NCBI GenBank assembly: GCA_025458365.1
Contig: JALOSP010000107.1
Span: 1 to 9,882, forward strand
DNA: 9,882 nucleotides
DNA from: Hyphomonadaceae bacterium
GTDB lineage: Bacteria; Pseudomonadota; Alphaproteobacteria; Caulobacterales; Aquidulcibacteraceae
Direction: 5' to 3'
Shown: positions 6,095 through 9,882 of the stretch, piece by piece
How the letters are laid out: each line of letters opens with the position of its first letter
Numbering within the stretch: position 1 is the stretch's first letter
Translations under genes and position numbers: made by a program
Notes under the pieces: generated by a model
Seen by the model: the letters and a program-made list of their open reading frames with translations, nothing else
What the model was told of the DNA's origin: nothing
Database searches by the model: none

Positions 6095-7993
6095 TCACTG
6101 ACAGGCCAGGCACTCGTCATAGTCGGTCTTTTCGACCGTCATGCCGCTCATGTCTTCCTTCACCTTGTCGGCGGTCCCGGCCATCTGGGCGCGTTGGACG
6201 GACTTCGACCGGCAGTAGTAGAGGCTCTTCACCCCGGTTTCCCAGGCGCGCCAGTGCAGCATGTGCAGGTCCCACTTGTCCACGTCGCCGGGGATGAAGA
6301 CGTTGAGGCTCTGGCCCTGGCAGATATAGGGCGTGCGGTCGGCGGCCAGTTCGATGACCCAGCGCTGGTCGAGTTCGAAGGCGGTCTTGAACACGCCTTT
6401 TTCCACGTCGGTCAGGCCCTCCAGATGCTGCACCGAGCCTTCATGTTCAAGGATCGAGGACCAGACCTTTTCAGTGTTCATGCCCTTGGCAGTCAGCACC
6501 TTTTCCAGATGCGGGTTTTTCACCGAGAAGGAGCCCGACAGGGTCTTGTGGGTGTAGATATTGGCAGGGATCGGCTCGATACCGGCACTGGTGCCGCCGC
6601 AGATGATGCTGATCGAGGCGGTCGGTGCAATCGCCAGCTTGTGGGTGAAGCGGGCCATCACACCGCAATCGGCAGCATCGGGGCAAGGGCCACGCTCATG
6701 GGCAAGCTTGACCGAGGCCTGATCGGACTGGGTGCGGATGTGCTTGAACATCCGCATGTTCCAGCTTTTGGCCATGGCGCTTTCAAACGGCACGCCCTTG
6801 GCCTGCAGGAAGGAGTGGAAGCCCATGAGGCCGAGCCCAACCGAGCGCTCACGGAAAGCCGAATAGGTGGCCTTGCGCATCTCGTCGGGTGCGCGCTGAA
6901 TGAAGTCCTCCAGCACATTGTCGAGGAAGCGGAAGATGTCCTCGATGAAGGTCGGGTGATCCTTCCACTCGTCGAAGGTCTCCGCATTGAGCGAGGACAG
7001 GCAGCATACCGCTGTCCGGTCCTCGCCCAAGTGGTCGCGACCGGTGTGCAGCATGATCTCGCTGCACAGGTTTGACTGGCGCACCTTCATGCCCAATTTG
7101 CGTTGATGCGCAGGCATGGCATTGTTCACCGTATCGACGAACAACATGTAAGGTTCGCCGGTTTGCAGGCGCAGCTCCAAGATCTTCTGCCAGATCTTGC
7201 GTGCCTTGACGGTGCGCACCGGCTTGCCATCCTTCGGGCTGAGAAGCTCGAAATCACCGTCCACCTTCACCGCTTCCATGAAGGCATCGGTGATGTTCAC
7301 GCCATGGTGCAGGTTCAGGCTCTTGCGGTTGAAATCCCCGGCGGGTTTGCGGATTTCCAGGAATTCCTCGATCTCCGGGTGGTGGCAGTCGAGATAGACC
7401 GCCGCCGAACCCCGGCGGAGCGACCCCTGGCTGATCGCCAGCGTGAGCGAATCCATCACCCGGATGAAGGGGATGATCCCGCTGGTGTGGCCGTTCTGGC
7501 CGATCTTTTCGCCGATGGAGCGTACACCGCCCCAGTATGTGCCGATGCCGCCGCCATTGGATGCCAGCCACACATTCTCGTTCCAGGTGCCGACGATGCC
7601 ATCAAGGCTGTCGTCCACCGCATTCAGGAAGCAGGAGATCGGCAGGCCGCGCTCTGCCCCGCCGTTGGACAGGACCGGGGTGGCGGGCATGAACCACAGC
7701 TTGGAGACATAGTCGTAGATCCGCTGGGCATGGTCGATATCGTCGGCGTAGGCGGTGGCGACCCGGGCAAACATGTCCTGATAGCTTTCGCCCGGCAGGA
7801 GGTAACGGTCTTCCAGCGTGGTCTTGCCGAAATCGGTCAAGAGCACGTCGCGCGACGGATCGGTCTTGACCGACTGGACCACGCGCAGATTGACGGGCTT
7901 GGGCTTGCCGCGATGGGCCGGGCGCCGGGCAGCTGCCGGAATGCTGAGGGTCGCGTCCATATCTGCCAGTTCTGCTGAATCTCGCGGTGCCAT
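6095..7993 (-). CDS. nrdA: Ribonucleoside-diphosphate reductase, alpha (catalytic) subunit
   Basis: Class I reductase large subunit that reduces ribonucleoside diphosphates to deoxyribonucleotides together with radical-bearing NrdB. Using the ATG at 7993, preceded by a strong GGGGGA 6 nt upstream, the protein has 632 residues. The frame is open to 8113 but that extension looks non-coding. The N-terminus lacks the ATP-cone, so activity control by dATP through that domain should be absent, as in other short alphaproteobacterial NrdAs. Visible features are PISC (about Cys121), the active-site loop NLCSEI (Asn308, Cys310, Glu312), AVCC at about 330-331, the radical-transfer pair SLYY near the end, and the C-terminal shuttle cysteines in DECLACQ. 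The gene looks intact. nrdB, usually close downstream, is absent; instead repeats and toxin-antitoxin remnants follow. Confidence 0.96.
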   Translation of the reverse strand: MAPRDSAELADMDATLSIPAAARRPAHRGKPKPVNLRVVQSVKTDPSRDVLLTDFGKTTLEDRYLLPGESYQDMFARVATAYADDIDHAQRIYDYVSKLWFMPATPVLSNGGAERGLPISCFLNAVDDSLDGIVGTWNENVWLASNGGGIGTYWGGVRSIGEKIGQNGHTSGIIPFIRVMDSLTLAISQGSLRRGSAAVYLDCHHPEIEEFLEIRKPAGDFNRKSLNLHHGVNITDAFMEAVKVDGDFELLSPKDGKPVRTVKARKIWQKILELRLQTGEPYMLFVDTVNNAMPAHQRKLGMKVRQSNLCSEIMLHTGRDHLGEDRTAVCCLSSLNAETFDEWKDHPTFIEDIFRFLDNVLEDFIQRAPDEMRKATYSAFRERSVGLGLMGFHSFLQAKGVPFESAMAKSWNMRMFKHIRTQSDQASVKLAHERGPCPDAADCGVMARFTHKLAIAPTASISIICGGTSAGIEPIPANIYTHKTLSGSFSVKNPHLEKVLTAKGMNTEKVWSSILEHEGSVQHLEGLTDVEKGVFKTAFELDQRWVIELAADRTPYICQGQSLNVFIPGDVDKWDLHMLHWRAWETGVKSLYYCRSKSVQRAQMAGTADKVKEDMSGMTVEKTDYDECLACQ

Positions 7994-8104
7994 TTCAATC
8001 CCCCAAGCTGTCGTCTCGACGGCCGTTTCTGCTGTGCGAGCATGACGCACGATTCCCGAACCAGGCGAAAGATGGCATTTCCATGAACCGGTCCACGAAC
8101 CTGT

Positions 8105-8154
8105 GGACAACATTCTGTGGTGCCAGCTCCGCCCGCCCCTACAAGATATAGTGG
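8105..8154 (-). promoter_or_regulatory. Two NrdR-box-like sites upstream of nrdA
   Basis: On the minus strand CCACTATATCTTGTAG (8154-8139) agrees with the NrdR consensus ACACwATATATwGTGT at 12 of 16 positions, and CCACAGAATGTTGTCC (8120-8105) at 10 of 16. They lie 34 bp apart start to start, near but not equal to the 31-32 bp usual for paired NrdR boxes. The first contains TATATC, a plausible -10, so binding would block transcription. NrdR is the known deoxynucleotide-sensing repressor of class I nrd genes. TTGTCCACA (8110-8102), one mismatch from a DnaA box, overlaps the second. A 6-bp inverted repeat GTCCAC/GTGGAC (8091-8108) also lies here. Confidence 0.55.
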
Positions 8155-8209
8155 TTGAGCCTATGGGGTTCGGTCAAGCGGGATTCTGCGACGGCGGCCA
8201 AGTTTTTCG

Positions 8210-8225
8210 TTAACGAGTGGTTAAC
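8210..8225. promoter_or_regulatory. CtrA-type binding box upstream of nrdA
   Basis: TTAA (8210-8213), a 7-bp spacer and TTAAC (8221-8225) make an exact full CtrA site (TTAA-N7-TTAAC). CtrA is the master cell-cycle response regulator of Caulobacter and relatives. The box lies about 60 bp upstream of the likely nrdA -10 and 217 bp before the nrdA ATG, and no other promoter is expected here, since ilvN ends at 8349 on the same strand. A third TTAAC (8239-8243) and two GANTC sites (8051-8055, 8182-8186), the CcrM methylation sequence, are also present. Confidence 0.6.
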
Positions 8226-8256
8226 GCGCACCATGACGTTAACCGGCAAAACGCGA

Positions 8257-8275
8257 TGCGCAAAGGGTTTGCGCA
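8257..8275 (-). terminator. Perfect 8-bp inverted repeat, possible ilvN terminator
   Basis: TGCGCAAA (8257-8264) and TTTGCGCA (8268-8275) flank a GGG loop, 74 bp beyond the ilvN stop. On the minus strand the stem is followed by TCGCGTTTTG, a short T-run set 5 nt back, so termination would be imperfect. It may instead be a protein-binding palindrome belonging to the nrdA control region. Confidence 0.4.
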
Positions 8276-8348
8276 CGCGCCCTTCAACACTTTTGCGGTA
8301 ATGAATGCTGACGGGATTTTGCAGTTGGAGCGATCAGAAATCAGCCAC

Positions 8349-8891
8349 TCAGATCGTGCCCGGGCCACGCCGGATGGTGGCCACACCGGTGCGTGACACT
8401 TCGATCAGGCCAAGCGGCCGCATCAGCGCGATGAAGTCGTCCAGCTTCTTCGAATTGCCGGTGAGTTCGAAGGTGAAGTGATCGAGCCCGGCGTCCAGGA
8501 TCCGGCATTTGAACGCATCGGCCAGCCGCATCGCCTCCACGCGCGCATCGCCACTGCCACGCACCTTGATCAGCGCCAGTTCGCGGCTCACCGCATCGCC
8601 ATCGCCATGGAAATCCACCACGCGCTTGACCGGCACGATCCGGCCCAATTGGGCGCGAATCTGTTCGAGCACCTCGGGCGTGCCCGATGTGACGATGGTG
8701 ATCCGTGAGGTGTGGCCTTCATGGTCGGTCTCGGCGACGGTCAGGCTCTCGATATTGTAACCGCGCGCCGAGAACAGGCCGACCACACGCGCCAGAACCC
8801 CCGGCTCGTTTTCCACAAGCACCGCCAGGGTGGTGCGGATCACGGCACTTTCGCCTTCAGGAATGAAATAGGCCGAGCCGGGCTGGGTCAT
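8349..8891 (-). CDS. ilvN: Acetolactate synthase regulatory (small) subunit
   Basis: Binds the catalytic subunit, raises its activity and confers feedback inhibition by valine. The 180-residue protein, of normal length (160-185), has an N-terminal ACT domain at about 19-93 with NEPGVLARVVGLFSARGYNI; Gly31 and Asn46 align with Gly14 and Asn29 of E. coli IlvH, whose change makes the enzyme valine-resistant, so feedback control should be intact. A C-terminal ALS small-subunit domain follows at about 105-178. The start at 8891 follows the hydrolase stop by 18 bp; the ribosome site is weak (AAGAAGCGA). In most bacteria ilvN sits directly after ilvB; here ilvB is on the other strand 3.6 kb away and damaged. 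The naming ilvN versus ilvH is a matter of convention. Confidence 0.96.
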   Translation of the reverse strand: MTQPGSAYFIPEGESAVIRTTLAVLVENEPGVLARVVGLFSARGYNIESLTVAETDHEGHTSRITIVTSGTPEVLEQIRAQLGRIVPVKRVVDFHGDGDAVSRELALIKVRGSGDARVEAMRLADAFKCRILDAGLDHFTFELTGNSKKLDDFIALMRPLGLIEVSRTGVATIRRGPGTI

Positions 8892-8909
8892 GGGGCGAGG
8901 TCGCTTCTT

Positions 8910-9882
8910 TTATTGGTCGGGGAGCACAAACTGAACACCAGTCTGTTCGTCTCCCAGACACCTCGTGTCAACCGGCACGCCTGGTGCGGCCAGGAACGCA
9001 TGCATGATCGACCGGCCACAGGCGGTTGAAAAGCTGATGCCATGGGTGCCGGTTGGCGAGACCACGAGCTGTGCGCGCGACAGGGTGCGCGCGGCGAAAA
9101 CCGCATTCGATGGCGGGGTGCCCGGATCAAGCGCTGCAGACATCAACAGCGCAGGCACGGTCGAGGTCACAGGGCGCGCCTCGATCTGGCGGACTGGCCC
9201 TGTCGGCCATTGATCGCAGCCTTCAAAGTCTTCGCGGTCGGTCACGGCAGCCAGTGCCTTGGCAATCGGGTCGGCGGCGGCCCGGCCTTGCATGCCGTCG
9301 TAGGTTTCAAACGGCATGATCTCGCTGCAATAATGGCCCATGATGCTGCCAGCCGCTGCGCCATCAAACCGCTCGTTGGTCGCTTCGATCTGACTGCGGT
9401 CGCCATCGAGGATGGCGGCCAGGTCCGCTGGCAGATTGGCAACGCCCACCGGGTCATAGAGGGTCACGCCCAGAAAAAACGACAGCTCTTCCATCCGGTC
9501 ACGCGCCCCCCGGCGGGCAAGGGCCTTGGGGGTGGTCCACTCGGACAGGGCGGCCTCGAACCGCTGTGTCAAGTCCGGCCAGGCTGCGTTACAGGGCTGG
9601 TTGGCCGCACAGGCGTTCAGCACGGCGCGCAGCATGGCCGCCATATGCACCGGGTCGGTCTCCACCAGTTTCAGGCCCGGCGGGGTGACACCATCCAGCA
9701 CCATGGCCCGCAAGCCCGCCGGGGCATCACGCGCTGTCACCAGCGCGGTGCGCGAGCCATACGATACGCCGACCAGATTCCAGGCATCATAACCCAGAAC
9801 CTGACGCAGATCGGCCAGATCGCGCGCGATGGCTGCGCCGTTGTATGCCGCAAAGTCCACGCCCGTTGCGTCATGCCACGCG
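8910..9882 (-). CDS. Alpha/beta hydrolase with TAP-like C-terminus (peptidase-type), 5' end outside window
   Basis: The frame is open to the right edge, so the N-terminus is missing; the GTG at 9860 is internal rather than the start because the upstream codons (AWHDATG) fit the family. Counting from that codon, the nucleophile is Ser33 in VGVSYGSRTA, the acid is Asp245 in SAALDPGTPP and the base is His273 in TGTHGIS. DLADLRQVLGYDAWNLVGVSYG before the nucleophile and the final Cys281...Cys301 (a probable disulfide) are typical of the proline iminopeptidase / tripeptidyl aminopeptidase-like group, often secreted. The substrate is unknown. It lies 18 bp upstream of ilvN on the same strand and may carry ilvN transcription, since no promoter space exists between them. 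Confidence 0.85.
   Translation of the reverse strand, partial: AWHDATGVDFAAYNGAAIARDLADLRQVLGYDAWNLVGVSYGSRTALVTARDAPAGLRAMVLDGVTPPGLKLVETDPVHMAAMLRAVLNACAANQPCNAAWPDLTQRFEAALSEWTTPKALARRGARDRMEELSFFLGVTLYDPVGVANLPADLAAILDGDRSQIEATNERFDGAAAGSIMGHYCSEIMPFETYDGMQGRAAADPIAKALAAVTDREDFEGCDQWPTGPVRQIEARPVTSTVPALLMSAALDPGTPPSNAVFAARTLSRAQLVVSPTGTHGISFSTACGRSIMHAFLAAPGVPVDTRCLGDEQTGVQFVLPDQ

Noticed and set aside
6011..7978. Two long plus-strand frames (354 and 291 aa)
   Set aside because: Both are antisense to nrdA, whose protein is unmistakable.
7994..8113. Longer N-terminus of NrdA from an ATG at 8113
   Set aside because: The extra 40 residues resemble no NrdA, and the ATG at 7993 has a strong GGGGGA ribosome site.

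Overview
The window looks like chromosomal DNA of a high-GC alphaproteobacterium from the Caulobacterales/Maricaulales/Hyphomonadaceae neighbourhood. The grounds are the high GC, a short NrdA without an ATP-cone, an acetolactate synthase with GEAS in place of the usual GDGS/GDAS, a full CtrA-type box (TTAA-N7-TTAAC) and C/G-rich palindromic intergenic repeats. The exact genus cannot be read from the sequence.

Layout, left to right. The last 16 codons of an unidentified gene (+) run into a beta-class carbonic anhydrase (-). Divergent from that gene is a small hypothetical gene (+, 112 aa), followed by pyruvate kinase (+), which ends at a strong intrinsic terminator. A leader region then precedes the acetolactate synthase large-subunit gene ilvB (+). 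It holds a promoter-like pair, a 20-codon leader ORF with a Leu-Leu-Val run, competing hairpins and a U-tract terminator, so it reads as a branched-chain amino acid attenuator. The ilvB reading frame is broken: about 30 codons covering the conserved ThDP-contacting VGQHQMW segment are missing and the frame shifts at about 4231-4235.

From 4737 to 6094, between the convergent ilvB and nrdA, lies an accessory hot spot. It contains an intact BrnT/BrnA toxin-antitoxin pair, a 3' remnant of a HicB-like antitoxin, three palindromic GC-rich repeats, and a second, 91% identical copy of the brnA 3' end fused in frame to unrelated sequence.

The right part is all on the minus strand: a partial alpha/beta hydrolase with a TAP-like C-terminus, ilvN (acetolactate synthase regulatory subunit) 18 bp after it, then a 355-bp regulatory region, then nrdA. 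The regulatory region carries a CtrA box, two NrdR-box-like sites, GANTC sites and a perfect inverted repeat. nrdB does not follow nrdA here.

The main story is genome rearrangement. ilvB and ilvN, normally adjacent and co-oriented, lie about 3.6 kb apart in opposite orientation. ilvB is damaged and nrdA is separated from nrdB, with toxin-antitoxin debris and inverted palindromic repeats at the presumed breakpoint. If the organism makes its own branched-chain amino acids, an intact catalytic subunit should exist elsewhere in the genome.
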